A stretch of DNA of 64,000 bases from Robertmurraya siralis. GTDB lineage: Bacteria; Bacillota; Bacilli; Bacillales; Cytobacillaceae. Below, piece by piece: positions 36,630 through 45,684 of this stretch. Location: positions 1 to 64,000 of the forward strand of contig NZ_SWLZ01000013.1 of NCBI RefSeq assembly GCF_005502275.1, given 5' to 3'. Position 1 is the first letter of the stretch; every line of letters starts with the position of its first letter. The translations under genes were made by a program, and so were the position numbers. The notes beneath the pieces are model-generated. The model ran no database searches. It had not been told where the DNA came from and was given only the letters and a program-made list of their open reading frames with translations.

Positions 36630-36735
36630 TTAAATGATGAATAACCAAATATACAGAACAACTAAAGTAATAAATAGAGTAGTTAAAATGATACCGGTTT
36701 AAAAAATACATTCCCCATAAGATTTTTACAGATAA
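36630..36735 (-). pseudogene. arsB 3' remnant
   Basis: Minus strand. One frame reads KILWGMYF, then after a one-base frameshift the next frame reads [20 protein letters not shown] followed by II and a stop at 36632-36630. This is the pattern of an ArsB C-terminus (W-G-x-Y-F-K-T-G-I-x-L-T...). It ends 25 nt before arsC, where arsB belongs in ars operons. Only about 35 codons survive. Confidence 0.6.
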
Positions 36736-36768
36736 AAAATGTGTTAACCATACATTTGTTCCCCCTTA

Positions 36769-36789
36769 ATATATCGACTTTCGATATAT
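36769..36789. promoter_or_regulatory. Operator copy 1: ATATCGA-CTT-TCGATAT
   Basis: A perfect inverted repeat with 9-bp arms around CTT, upstream of the arsB remnant and arsC on the minus strand. The 17-bp core recurs exactly at 37001-37017. Confidence 0.7.
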
Positions 36790-37000
36790 GCTTGAGATGC
36801 GCAGCCCTTCTTCTTCTAGCTGCTGCAAGCTATTAAGCTTGTACAAATGGATTCATAGCTTTTACACTCTTTTACTTTGTTAAACAATATTGCTTCACCA
36901 AAAGGCAAGACCATTAAATAAAAGTAATCATAAAAACTTTGTAAAGGTTTTGTAAATACTATTGAAGACAACAACCAGCATCATATAAAATAAGCTTTCC

Positions 37001-37017
37001 ATATCGACTTTCGATAT
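37001..37017. promoter_or_regulatory. Operator copy 2: ATATCGA-CTT-TCGATAT
   Basis: Identical in its 17 bp to the core at 36771-36787. It lies about 80 nt before the padR pseudogene and 312 nt before chrA. Between the two operators (36790-37000) I see no gene, only one copy of the ATATTGTTTAACAAAG motif. Confidence 0.7.
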
Positions 37018-37094
37018 TGAGATCCGCAATCGGAGATGCGAAGTTGGAAGAAAAAATTGAGGAAATTATTTCTCGGCTTCATCCCAATACATAT

Positions 37095-37320
37095 TTTACA
37101 CCATGCGAAAGAGAATTTGATTTATCGTGTTTGCATGCTGGATATAATATCAGCTCTGGAACCCTCTAATCCCTTTTACATTCAACGGAGAGTGAAGGAC
37201 TTCTTTTAAAAGAAGTGAGAAAAATTAGAAAATATTACACTATCACTGAAAAAGAACGTTTAGTTTGAACGGAAGCACGTAATAAAGCATATGAACTTTT
37301 TAAGGAGATTAACCAAAAGG
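37095..37320 (+). pseudogene. PadR-family regulator remnant
   Basis: One frame reads HAGYNISSGTL-stop-SLLHSTESEGLL, then KYYTITEKERLV-stop-TEARNKAYELFKEI. This is the PadR winged-helix pattern (HGYEI...SSGTLYPLLHxLExEGLL...YYxITEKG) with two in-frame stops and a lost start. It sits between operator copy 2 and chrA, whose regulator it probably was. Confidence 0.65.
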
Positions 37321-37328
37321 AGATTTCT

Positions 37329-38534
37329 ATGACACAAAACCAACAGAACAACAGGATAAAAGCACTTCTTGAGATTCTATACATATCAACTAAATTAGGG
37401 CTTACATCATTTGGTGGGCCAGTAGCGCACTTGGGTTATTTTTATAATGAGTACATTCAAAAAAGAAAATGGATGGATGAAAAAAACTACGCAGACTTAG
37501 TCGCATTATGTCAGTTCCTTCCTGGACCAGCAAGTAGCCAGGTTGGAATCGGAGTCGGTGTAATGAGAGCGGGAATTGTAGGAGGAATCGTATCTTTTAT
37601 CGGTTTCACTCTCCCCTCAGTTCTAGCCTTAATTATTTTTGCGTTACTTCTGCAAGGAGTCAATATTGGTGATGCCGGTTGGATTCATGGGTTAAAAATA
37701 GTAGCCGTTGTCGTCGTTGCACACGCGATTTTAGGGATGGCAAAAAATTTAACTCCTGACTTAAAAAGAAAAGCATTAGCTTTATTCGCACTCGTTGCGA
37801 CATTATTATCACAAACTGCTTTTGCACAAGTGGGGGTCATACTCATTTGTGCTCTAATCGGTTTCGTCCTATATAAAAATCATCAAGATAGCCAAGACTC
37901 AAACATTCATTTTCCTATCTCGAAAGGATTTGCTATCGCATGTTTAACAATATTTTTTGCGCTCCTTTTCCTGTTGCCTATCTTAAGAGAAGTAACATCT
38001 TTAAATTGGCTCGCCATGTTTGATAGCTTTTACCGTTCTGGTTCCCTTGTTTTTGGAGGTGGCCACGTTGTACTTCCATTACTCGAACGTGAGTTTGTAC
38101 CAACGGGCTGGTTGAGTAAAGATGCGTTTTTAGCCGGTTATGGAGCTGCACAAGCAGTACCTGGACCGCTCTTTACCTTTGCTGCTTATCTAGGTGCCGT
38201 TATGAATGGCTGGCAAGGTGGACTGCTCGCAACAGTCGCCATCTTCCTCCCTGCGTTTTTACTCATCCTTGGAACACTGCCTTTTTGGGAGGCTCTTCGC
38301 CGAAATCCGAAAGTTAAAGGAGCATTAATGGGGGTTAATGCAGCAGTTGTTGGAATCTTAATCTCCGCTTTTTATCAACCGATATGGGTAAGTTCCATCC
38401 TTACTCCAATAGATTTTGCTTTCACAGCTATTCTTTTCAGCATGTTGATGTTTTGGAAAGTACCTCCCTGGGTCATTGTTTTAATAGGAGGTTTGGGTGG
38501 GGCACTGATAACAGTGTTTTTTGGGAACGTCTAA
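37329..38534 (+). CDS. chrA: Chromate transporter ChrA (long form)
   Basis: A 401-residue membrane protein with about ten helices and two CHR halves. The first half has GLTSFGGPVAHLGYF and FLPGPASSQVGIG, the second SGSLVFGGGHVVLPLLE and AAQAVPGPLFTFAAYLGA, the paired family signatures. It exports chromate by proton exchange. AAAAGGAGATTTCT precedes the ATG. The gene appears intact although its local regulator is broken. Confidence 0.92.
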   Translation: MTQNQQNNRIKALLEILYISTKLGLTSFGGPVAHLGYFYNEYIQKRKWMDEKNYADLVALCQFLPGPASSQVGIGVGVMRAGIVGGIVSFIGFTLPSVLALIIFALLLQGVNIGDAGWIHGLKIVAVVVVAHAILGMAKNLTPDLKRKALALFALVATLLSQTAFAQVGVILICALIGFVLYKNHQDSQDSNIHFPISKGFAIACLTIFFALLFLLPILREVTSLNWLAMFDSFYRSGSLVFGGGHVVLPLLEREFVPTGWLSKDAFLAGYGAAQAVPGPLFTFAAYLGAVMNGWQGGLLATVAIFLPAFLLILGTLPFWEALRRNPKVKGALMGVNAAVVGILISAFYQPIWVSSILTPIDFAFTAILFSMLMFWKVPPWVIVLIGGLGGALITVFFGNV

Positions 38535-38815
38535 ACATCAAGACTACTTGGATATAAAGTATGCAACCAAATTCAGTTAACGAGTAAAATCTAGAAAACT
38601 ATATACCTATAGATTAGGGTTTATTCAGCATGAGTATAGCCAGCTAACGAGATAGTTTTACGTATTAAATAGACTATTTTTATTCGTTGTTCCTCGTAAG
38701 ATTATAATTTTAAAAAAATGCACGCATTTAATCACATAACATTAAACACTTGTCCAAGCATGATCTTAACTAGGGAATAATATAAAGTAGCTCAATAAAA
38801 AGGAGGGAAAAATGA

Positions 38816-39115
38816 ATGAGCAAAGTGTGGAGAAACGAAGATATTTTTGGAAGTTCCAAAAGTCATCGTAGTGATGTTGACGTTGATGTTGACACTAGAA
38901 ACGATAACGATGCAGAAAATGAAACAGATATTAAACTTAAAGACAAAAACGTGAATATCGCAAGAGCCTTTGTTAAACACAGTGGGAACTCTAAAGTCGA
39001 TCTAGACATTAAAGTAGATAGCGAATCACTTGCGAGAGTACGTGCAAGATCAGAAGCTGATTCCGATCAGGAGCAGGATCAAGATCAGGATCAAGATCAG
39101 AAACTAAGACGTTAA
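38816..39115 (+). CDS. Acidic low-complexity protein with HSGNS motif
   Basis: A 99-residue hydrophilic protein: an Asp/Val/Asn-rich N-terminal half (VDVDVDTRNDND), then FVKHSGNSKVDLDIKVDSE, and a C-terminal DQEQDQDQDQDQ run. No signal or membrane segment. AAGGAGG is 9 nt before ATG 38816. Its central motif recurs in the next gene. Composition and repeats recall spore-surface proteins, but I cannot name a family. The 280-nt upstream gap shows no clear element. Confidence 0.65.
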   Translation: MSKVWRNEDIFGSSKSHRSDVDVDVDTRNDNDAENETDIKLKDKNVNIARAFVKHSGNSKVDLDIKVDSESLARVRARSEADSDQEQDQDQDQDQKLRR

Positions 39116-39124
39116 TTCAATGTT

Positions 39125-39164
39125 AAAAAGGGGATACTTAACCAGTGCCTTGTATCCCCTTTTT
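39125..39164 (+). terminator. Terminator between the two HSGNS genes
   Basis: AAAAAGGGGATAC (39125-39137) pairs perfectly with GTATCCCCTTTTT (39152-39164). Confidence 0.9.
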
Positions 39165-39184
39165 ATTCATATAGGAGGGGAAAA

Positions 39185-39490
39185 ATGCAGAAACCTGTTG
39201 AAAATAAACTCAATACAATAGTCAGACATAGCGGGAACTCAGATGTAGATCTGGAAGTGAATATAGACATTGATACAAAAGCGATTGCATATGGAATGTT
39301 ATGTAGCCTATATGCTAAGGGCGAATTAAGTGAAATGGAATTAAATAAGGCCATTCAAAAGCTTGATACCCTTATCGAGAGGGATAAAAGAAAAAAGAAA
39401 TTAGATAATAATAACTATCAAGTCAACATTGGAAGAAAACCAAAATTATTTGATCTTCACCCTAAAAATACAAGAAGAGAAAAACTTTAA
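39185..39490 (+). CDS. HSGNS-motif protein with helical C-terminus
   Basis: A 101-residue protein. TIVRHSGNSDVDLEVNIDID (about 12-31) parallels the motif of the gene before it; then AYGMLCSLYAKGELSEMELNKAIQKLD forms a short helical domain and a basic tail follows. ATAGGAGGGGAAAA precedes the ATG. The two genes are 69 nt apart with a terminator between them, so they are probably transcribed separately or partly together. Function unknown. Confidence 0.65.
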   Translation: MQKPVENKLNTIVRHSGNSDVDLEVNIDIDTKAIAYGMLCSLYAKGELSEMELNKAIQKLDTLIERDKRKKKLDNNNYQVNIGRKPKLFDLHPKNTRREKL

Positions 39491-39658
39491 GTTCTTCTCT
39501 TCTTTACTGAAATCAAATCATTTTAACTTTCACGAAGAGTATAAAACTGAGTGATAAATAACACTTTATTCCGAAAATTCGGCTGCAATTACAAAAATAA
39601 TTAATAAAAATGCTCAAAGTAGAACTCACTAAAATCAGGAGTAGTCTTTTAAAAAATT

Positions 39659-40147
39659 CTAATTTTTATTCGAGTAAGTTGAGAGCCCCCGCTCAATAAC
39701 ATTAGCAGATACTGGCTTTATCCCCATTTCTCTTACCCAAATTGATAATTGTCCAATATGGTGAATTTCATGGGCAATGATATGCCGTACCACTTCACCC
39801 CAAGTATGGCTCACATCCTTTCCATCTTCTAAGGTAAGATGCAAAATCTGATTTTCCTTACTCGCATCCCAGTCTCTCACGAAGGCTGAGACTTCAGAAT
39901 GATATCGCTCATCCAAAGCTCGAATTTCTTTTAAGCTTTTATAATCGTCAAAGTTCTCCTGAATATCAGGTTTGCCTTCTAGCATCCGAATCCAGCTCCA
40001 CTCTACATCAATGATGTGAAAGAATGTTCGTAATATACTTCCCATTCCTCCCACTCGGGGTTTCAATAAGTCCTCCTCGCTTAACTGTTCACATAATTGA
40101 TACCATTCTTTTCTTACCATCCAATTATAGTTAAAAAAGATTTGCAA
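39659..40147 (-). CDS. DinB-family protein
   Basis: A 162-residue four-helix-bundle protein. TFFHIIDVEWSWI, GEVVRHIIAHEIHHIGQLSIW give the three-His metal site typical of DinB/YfiT thiol-dependent transferases. Members use bacillithiol in Bacillus; substrate unknown. Monocistronic. Confidence 0.82.
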   Translation of the reverse strand: MQIFFNYNWMVRKEWYQLCEQLSEEDLLKPRVGGMGSILRTFFHIIDVEWSWIRMLEGKPDIQENFDDYKSLKEIRALDERYHSEVSAFVRDWDASKENQILHLTLEDGKDVSHTWGEVVRHIIAHEIHHIGQLSIWVREMGIKPVSANVIERGLSTYSNKN

Positions 40148-40232
40148 ATTATTTCCTCCTCATTTATTATAAAATTCAGATAAAGAAATCTTTAGTTCCT
40201 TTTGAGCTGGGACAAGATTGGAGGGTTTCAAT

Positions 40233-40424
40233 ATGTTTGAATTATCCGCTGTTGACATGATCTTATCACTCTTATCTATCTGGGTGATTTTCTTTATCTT
40301 TCATAGACTTCTTCACCGCTATTCCCAACAGAACAAAAAGTGGCCACAAGATCTCGTAATTACATTGCTACAATCTTTACTCGTCTTCTTCATCATTATC
40401 CCACTTATTCATTATTTTCAATAA
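40233..40424 (+). CDS. Small two-helix membrane protein
   Basis: A 63-residue protein with two hydrophobic helices around a polar, basic linker (HRLLHRYSQQNKKWPQD). TTGGAGGG lies 7 nt before ATG 40233, favouring it over the upstream ATG at 40218. No family recognised. Confidence 0.55.
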   Translation: MFELSAVDMILSLLSIWVIFFIFHRLLHRYSQQNKKWPQDLVITLLQSLLVFFIIIPLIHYFQ

Positions 40425-40474
40425 GCCAACCTTCTAACTTGAGATACGTAGATAAATAGAGGAACATATCCCCT

Positions 40475-40681
40475 TCATTTCTCTAAGCTCACATAATCAC
40501 TAATCTTGACTAAAGCGATCGAATTTTGAGTAGCGAAATCGGTTAAATGGGAACATATATGATCAGGTAGGAAACGAATGATACGAAGATTAAAACCTTT
40601 TTTGGTTTGAATAGTTGCATCTTTTTGTCTCCAACCAACACGAATTAATTGTACCTTATTAATTTGAGTGTGACATACACT
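40475..40681 (-). pseudogene. Orphan coding fragment without start codon
   Basis: An open minus-strand frame of 68 codons after a TAA at 40684-40682, with protein-like composition (VQLIRVGWRQKDATIQTKKG, LRIIRFLPDHICSHLTDFAT, SIALVKISDYVSLEK) and no ATG, GTG or TTG in its first part. It looks like the C-terminal remnant of a larger gene that I cannot identify. It occupies most of the 40425-40762 gap. Confidence 0.45.
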
Positions 40682-40762
40682 TTAATTTCCTATTGTCATA
40701 AGCCCGTGACTTAAGATGAAGCACTAAAGAAGCTCTTGATGTTAGTTCCATCTTATCGTTTC

Positions 40763-41128
40763 TCACAAACTACTTAAATGCTCATGGATCAGCTTCCACT
40801 GATCATGTTCATCCTTGATAAAGACATTTGTTGCACGACCGCTTCCTTTCACGAATTTCCCATTTAAGTAGCCCTCATAATGATATTGATAAAGGCAGGT
40901 TGCGCTGTGATCATTCACAGAAATCCATTTGACATCATTGGCAGAATAGACCTCCTCCTTGATCAGCTCCCACGCATTTTCGAAATAAGCCCTAATTTCT
41001 TCCATGGTAGTGCATGTTTTATCTGTAAACCAATAAACAGCTTCAGGATGCAAAAGCTTTTTTACATTGGCAAAATCATGCGTATTCGTCGCTGTAATAT
41101 ATTGTTTTAATGCATCTACATAATTCAT
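40763..41128 (-). CDS. SnoaL/NTF2-like protein
   Basis: A 121-residue cone-fold protein of the SnoaL/DUF4440 type: YVDALKQYITATNTHDFANV, EAVYWFTDKT, an internal helix, CLYQYHYEGYLNGKF and WKLIHEHLSSL. These small pockets serve as isomerases or hydrolases, or only bind ligands. ATG 41128 follows AAAGGGGTG. Monocistronic. Confidence 0.75.
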   Translation of the reverse strand: MNYVDALKQYITATNTHDFANVKKLLHPEAVYWFTDKTCTTMEEIRAYFENAWELIKEEVYSANDVKWISVNDHSATCLYQYHYEGYLNGKFVKGSGRATNVFIKDEHDQWKLIHEHLSSL

Positions 41129-41150
41129 CTTGAACACCCCTTTTTATTTA

Positions 41151-41167
41151 GCTTTGTTAAACAATAT
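41151..41167. repeat. Dispersed 17-bp motif GCTTTGTTAAACAATAT
   Basis: The motif also occurs at 11006-11022 (opposite orientation, exact), at 36874-36890 (16 of 17) and at 55742-55758 (16 of 17), always outside intact genes. Here it provides the stop codon of a truncated membrane gene, so it probably marks a recombination or insertion-sequence end. Confidence 0.45.
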
Positions 41168-41525
41168 GGTACGCTTCCCCTAGTAAATATCCTCTAGTAA
41201 TTAATATACAGATAGTAACAAAGATTGGCAATTGCAGCACAATAAGCGAAATGTAATGTTTACAAATATTCGAAACCACAATGGCTAAAAGAGCAAAGCT
41301 GAGTACTAGCACATACGTAAGTATGATCGTCATCATGATTAATTTTTGAAACGTTAAATCATACCAATATATACTTCCCATAAATGAATTGATTCCATTA
41401 TTTAAAAACATCGCTACCTCATTTGTGGAGTAGATACTGTAATAAACTGAAACTAGAATAGTTGTAATCACAAAAGCTGAAGCATTCCTGCTGCTACTTT
41501 CGATCGAAAAAGCCGTCTCCCTGTT
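41157..41525 (-). pseudogene. Truncated membrane protein, perhaps ABC-2 permease fragment
   Basis: A frame open from 41525 to 41157 with four hydrophobic segments and no ATG; the first possible start is GTG 41471 without a close ribosome binding site. The beginning, RETAFSIESSSRNASAFVIT, resembles the short cytoplasmic start of ABC-2-type permeases. Its 3' end coincides with the dispersed 17-bp motif. Both ends therefore look cut. Confidence 0.45.
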
Positions 41526-41699
41526 TTAGAGGTGTATTGTAAGGCAATCAAATTGTTTTTATAATCCTTTATAAAAATGGGAGAAATTTTTCATTTAAAC
41601 AATGTCGCTAACACTATTTTCCAGTATAATAGTTATAAATGGGATTTTGCGATTGAAAGGAATAAAAATGATGCTAAAATGTTGGTTGGAGGTGTAATG

Positions 41700-41870
41700 A
41701 TGGCGAAAACACTTTATGTAGCAACGACGCTCATTGCATTAGGTTTTATTTTATATTTTTACGGTATCATTCCTTTTGTAGTTATTATTTCTATATTTCT
41801 TATCCTTTTCGCACCTGTTATTTATTTCATTTCTAAAAACAAGAACACAAGTTCTAATATAAGGAAATAA
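41700..41870 (+). CDS. Small hydrophobic membrane protein
   Basis: A 56-residue protein with two near-continuous hydrophobic stretches and a Lys/Asn-rich C-terminus. TTGGAGGTGTA is 7 nt before ATG 41700 (another ATG at 41697). A hairpin (41894-41904 with 41921-41931) and TTCTTTTT follow as terminator. No family recognised; the 41932-42107 gap is otherwise empty. Confidence 0.55.
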   Translation: MAKTLYVATTLIALGFILYFYGIIPFVVIISIFLILFAPVIYFISKNKNTSSNIRK

Positions 41871-41893
41871 TCGAAAGTCTTCTAGATGACTAA

Positions 41894-41940
41894 AGTCCAC
41901 TATGAAAGCCAGAAAATATACATAGTGGACTCATTCTTTT
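41894..41940 (+). terminator. Terminator of the small membrane protein gene
   Basis: AGTCCACTATG (41894-41904) pairs perfectly with CATAGTGGACT (41921-41931), then CATTCTTTTT. Confidence 0.75.
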
Positions 41941-42107
41941 TAGACACATTTATTTGATTAAAAAGTTTACTAGCTCTTAACTTTACGACCTGAAAATGAG
42001 TTTAGTCCACTTCTTCTTCCATTTTTAAATGAATTAGTTGCCAAACCATTTGAAGCAACGCATGTAAAAAACGTTACCTTAGACGACCATATCCTATTCA
42101 AGAAAAT

Positions 42108-43163
42108 TCACCGCAGCATCACACTATAATGCCTCATCGATTTCGGAATCCCTTTTAACGCAAGTTGTCCACTATAAATTAAATAGCGAAGCCGATATTC
42201 TAAATAAAATAGATTAATGTTGACTCCTAATTCATCTACCATATTTCCCAACAACAATCCTGCATTTATAAAATCCTTCTTCTCTTGATCATCATGAAGC
42301 TTTTGCAGCATCTTCATCAAATGCTGATCATAATAGTTTTCAGGAACGTGCCTAATTTCATCATTTTTCCACAGATGAAGCACTCCTTTTGACTCCGTAA
42401 GGCGATTCCACTCTTCCTGTAAGAAATGCCGCTCTGCAAAGGTTAAAGGTGCATTACCGTTATTCTCTGCAAATATTGCTTGCAAAGACTCCGGCTCCAG
42501 TTGTGATATATGGAGCTGTTGATTCGAATGAATCAGAATGATGTCGTTTTCCTTTTTGTTTAATAGCTTCAGAAAATAGCGCAAACATATTTGTTCCTCA
42601 ATATTATTGCTATACCATATGTAAAGAGGAGCCTCGGCTGGAATATCTTCAATCTCTCTTAACGTATTCTTTACTTTTTCTTCAAGTTCAAAATCTTCAT
42701 CCTCATAATTAATATTTTCCCTTAGCCATTCAAATCGCGCTGCATGTCCCCTCGCTTCATTCAATTTCCACAGTGGTCCAATCGCCAAGAAATCAGGGAA
42801 ACCAATCACTTTTTTCGGACTCTGTAATGAATATTTTAATGCTCCAGCTCCCGATTCAGATGAAACAAGATGATATGGGTACAAATCCTTCGCTGGATCG
42901 CGATATTTTTGGATATAGAGATTGATTGCTTGAACGACATGGTGTAAATCATCCATACTGACGAAATATCCGCGTCCTTGAATGGGCTCTACCTCGAAAT
43001 GGTTAAATTCCGCAAAAGAATTGCACAACTTATATGTACTCCAATCACCACCTTGATGCATATTAGAAATGGTTATATAATCGTTTGTTTCAATTTTATA
43101 AACAAAAACGATATCAGGCTCACGATGAAAATATATATACGGATATTCAGCTCTTGAATGCAT
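42108..43163 (-). CDS. DUF1835-domain protein
   Basis: A 351-residue protein. HLVSSESGAGALKYSL and KKVIGFPDFLAIGPLWKLNE match the DUF1835 block (H-x-V-x-x-x-x-x-A-G-x-L, then F-x-D-x-L-x-x-G-P), followed by a helical DUF3658-like C-terminal part; the first 95 residues are an additional beta-rich region. Start at ATG 43163 after AGGAGTG. It begins 19 nt after the glycosyltransferase gene, so they are probably co-transcribed. Function unknown. Confidence 0.72.
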   Translation of the reverse strand: MHSRAEYPYIYFHREPDIVFVYKIETNDYITISNMHQGGDWSTYKLCNSFAEFNHFEVEPIQGRGYFVSMDDLHHVVQAINLYIQKYRDPAKDLYPYHLVSSESGAGALKYSLQSPKKVIGFPDFLAIGPLWKLNEARGHAARFEWLRENINYEDEDFELEEKVKNTLREIEDIPAEAPLYIWYSNNIEEQICLRYFLKLLNKKENDIILIHSNQQLHISQLEPESLQAIFAENNGNAPLTFAERHFLQEEWNRLTESKGVLHLWKNDEIRHVPENYYDQHLMKMLQKLHDDQEKKDFINAGLLLGNMVDELGVNINLFYLEYRLRYLIYSGQLALKGIPKSMRHYSVMLR

Positions 43164-43181
43164 CTCAATCACTCCTAGCAC

Positions 43182-44183
43182 TTAGTCTTTTAACCATTCG
43201 CTAAAGAACTTGCGATATCCTTCTTTCATGACGGTGCTGGAAAAAGCATCAAAGGCATAGTCTCGATTTCCTGTTGATGTCTTAAGCGGCAGTGCTGCTG
43301 CCATATTGACTAACTCAAACCAATTTTTCTCATTTCCTGAGAAAGAGTGCTTGGCACTTATATGATCATAACAGGGGTGCTCTGGCTTCACAACGATTTT
43401 TCCCATCGCTAAGCTTTCAGTTAAAGGCATGGCAAACGTATCAAATTTCGAACTGTTCCAATAAACTTTAGCAGAATTCATCAATGTAAAAACCTCATCC
43501 TGTGTTAATGCGAATTGTAATTTAACATTACTTGGAATATCATATTTCTTCATCGTATTTCGGTATCTCTCGCCACCAAAAACCATAAATACTTCTTTAT
43601 CTGGATTGTTACGGGCATAATCAATGACTAAATCCGGGCGGCGATTTTCTTCGTCTCTTCCAATCCATAAAATTCGATTATCAACGACTAAACTCGGATC
43701 ATAATATTGATTGGCCAGCTCTTCATTAAAACCTATCGGAATGACTGAGACATCCTCAACACCAAAATTGCGCGACATTTCCCTTTTTAAAAACTCAGTT
43801 TGAACAATTGCCTTGTCGACCATTTGATAAAACGGCTTCATCATTTCATACCCCGTTAAAGCAGGATCAGGAAAGCTATGGGGAAAAAGTACACTATTTT
43901 TTAAAAACATCTTTAAATAAGTAAAACCAGAAACAGTGTAAATAACATGTTCAATCTTATGCGAATTAATTTGCTCAAGAACAATATCATAATTGACGAG
44001 ATCACCTTTTTCATGCTCATAGCCTGGAATCCAATCGTATCCGCTAACATGTCTTTGCGGTGAAATAAAAACAATTTCTACACCCAGTTCAGCGCTCAGC
44101 GCTTGAAGTCTTTCGGCAAAAATCCTCGGTCCCTGCGCTTCAGTAAATTGGATTTTTCTCATGACTAACCCTACTTTTGTCAA
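43182..44183 (-). CDS. GT-B glycosyltransferase-like protein
   Basis: A protein of about 333 residues with the GT-B layout: VGLVMRKIQFTEAQGPRIFAERL at the N-terminus, RILWIGRDEENRRPDLVIDYA as the start of the second Rossmann domain, and FDTFAMPLTESLAMGKIVV, the GT4-type nucleotide-sugar E-x7-E region. I prefer the TTG at 44183 (AGAGGTG upstream); ATG 44162 is possible but would cut the first beta strand. Acceptor unknown. Confidence 0.72.
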   Translation of the reverse strand: MTKVGLVMRKIQFTEAQGPRIFAERLQALSAELGVEIVFISPQRHVSGYDWIPGYEHEKGDLVNYDIVLEQINSHKIEHVIYTVSGFTYLKMFLKNSVLFPHSFPDPALTGYEMMKPFYQMVDKAIVQTEFLKREMSRNFGVEDVSVIPIGFNEELANQYYDPSLVVDNRILWIGRDEENRRPDLVIDYARNNPDKEVFMVFGGERYRNTMKKYDIPSNVKLQFALTQDEVFTLMNSAKVYWNSSKFDTFAMPLTESLAMGKIVVKPEHPCYDHISAKHSFSGNEKNWFELVNMAAALPLKTSTGNRDYAFDAFSSTVMKEGYRKFFSEWLKD

Positions 44184-44356
44184 CTTAAAAAACACCTCTT
44201 TTTTCAATTTAAACAATAAAACCTTCCTCAGTATTGAACAGGAAGGTTGCACCATAACTACAGCTACTTATAGAAATAAACTTGTAGATACTGATTTTTG
44301 CCAGCATTATAAACAGGAGAAAAGAGCGAATCTTCCCCCTGTTTTTTAAGAGCAGC

Positions 44357-45358
44357 TTATTTCCCTGAAACCACTTCTTTTAAAATTTCATAAGAGCGCT
44401 TTTGCTTCTCTGGGTCATAAATATAGGAGACAGCCATAAGTTCATCCACATTATACTTTTCTTGGAATGCTGTCAATTGTTCTTTAATGGACTGTTTACT
44501 CCCAATTAGTGTAACACTCGACATGGAGGTCGCCATTTGCTCCTCATGCGGGCTCCAAAGTCCATCCATCGTTTTAACTGGGGGACTTAAAGGCGTTTGG
44601 GTTCCTCGGACAACATTCAAGAAAAATTGCTGCATGGTCGTCGATTCAAATTTTGCTTCTTCATCACTTTCTGCTGCTATCACATTCAAACATACCATCA
44701 TATAAGGTTTGTCCAAGTAGTTTGACGGTTGGAATCGATCTCTATATATCGATATCGCTTCCTCCATATATCTCGGTGCAAAATGGGAAGCAAACACGTA
44801 TGGCAATCCTAATTTTGCTGCCAAATATGCCGAATCTGTAGACGAACCAAGAATGTAAATCGGAATATTTGTTGCAACACCTGGATACGCCTTTACATAG
44901 CCTTGATTTTCCAAAGGGCCAAAATACGTTAATAATGCTTGTACATCTTCTGGGAACGTAAAGACGGAATCGTTTTTTGATCTCCTCAAGGCACTGGCAG
45001 TCATCATGTCCGTTCCCGGTGCCCGACCTAATCCTAAATCCAAACGCCCTGGATAAATGGTTGCCATTGTTCCAAATTGCTCAGCAACAACTAACGGTGA
45101 GTGATTGGGAAGCATCACTCCACCGGAACCAACACGAATGCTTTTTGTATGCTCAAGGGTATGTTTAATGAGGATAGAAGTAGCCGAACTCACTAATGTT
45201 GGAGTATTATGGTGTTCAGCAATCCAGTATCTTGAATATCCGAGCTCTTCCGTTGCCTGGGCTAAGGAAACCATCGCTTCAATCGCCTCTTTTGCCCCCT
45301 GCCCCTTTCGAATAGGAGCTAGATTAAGCACAGATACAGGTACATTTATATTTGACAT
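44357..45358 (-). CDS. LLM-class flavin-dependent oxidoreductase
   Basis: A 333-residue luciferase-like TIM-barrel monooxygenase. [53 protein letters not shown] and [23 protein letters not shown] are the family blocks. It probably uses FMNH2. Substrate unknown. Monocistronic; the 326-nt gap after it (45359-45684) shows no element that I can support. Confidence 0.88.
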   Translation of the reverse strand: MSNINVPVSVLNLAPIRKGQGAKEAIEAMVSLAQATEELGYSRYWIAEHHNTPTLVSSATSILIKHTLEHTKSIRVGSGGVMLPNHSPLVVAEQFGTMATIYPGRLDLGLGRAPGTDMMTASALRRSKNDSVFTFPEDVQALLTYFGPLENQGYVKAYPGVATNIPIYILGSSTDSAYLAAKLGLPYVFASHFAPRYMEEAISIYRDRFQPSNYLDKPYMMVCLNVIAAESDEEAKFESTTMQQFFLNVVRGTQTPLSPPVKTMDGLWSPHEEQMATSMSSVTLIGSKQSIKEQLTAFQEKYNVDELMAVSYIYDPEKQKRSYEILKEVVSGK

Positions 45359-45684
45359 CGTTACGTTCCTTTCCTTTTGACTTTGCTAAACCATGCTTTT
45401 GCTAAAACCATTTTTGACTCATTTTTTGTAAACCTAAGGTTCGATAGAAGAAAATAAGTCATAAATCAACATCGACAAATAACAAAGCCTTTATTTTAAA
45501 AGTCCTTTCAGCATTCATTTCTTAGCTAAGCAGCGCTTAATGAAATGAATTTAGTTATATACTACCAATTGATGTTCCAGAAAGAAAATGAAATGCTTAT
45601 TCTCGATTTTTCCCATATTTCTTTATTTAAATGAGGACTGTCTTTATACTAAAAGAAAAGACTCCTAAAAGCAGGAGGGTTTCA

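Noticed and set aside
37263-37269. In-frame TGA in the padR remnant as Sec
   Set aside because: A second stop (TAA) in the same frame and loss of the start show a decayed gene; PadR proteins have no Sec or Cys here.
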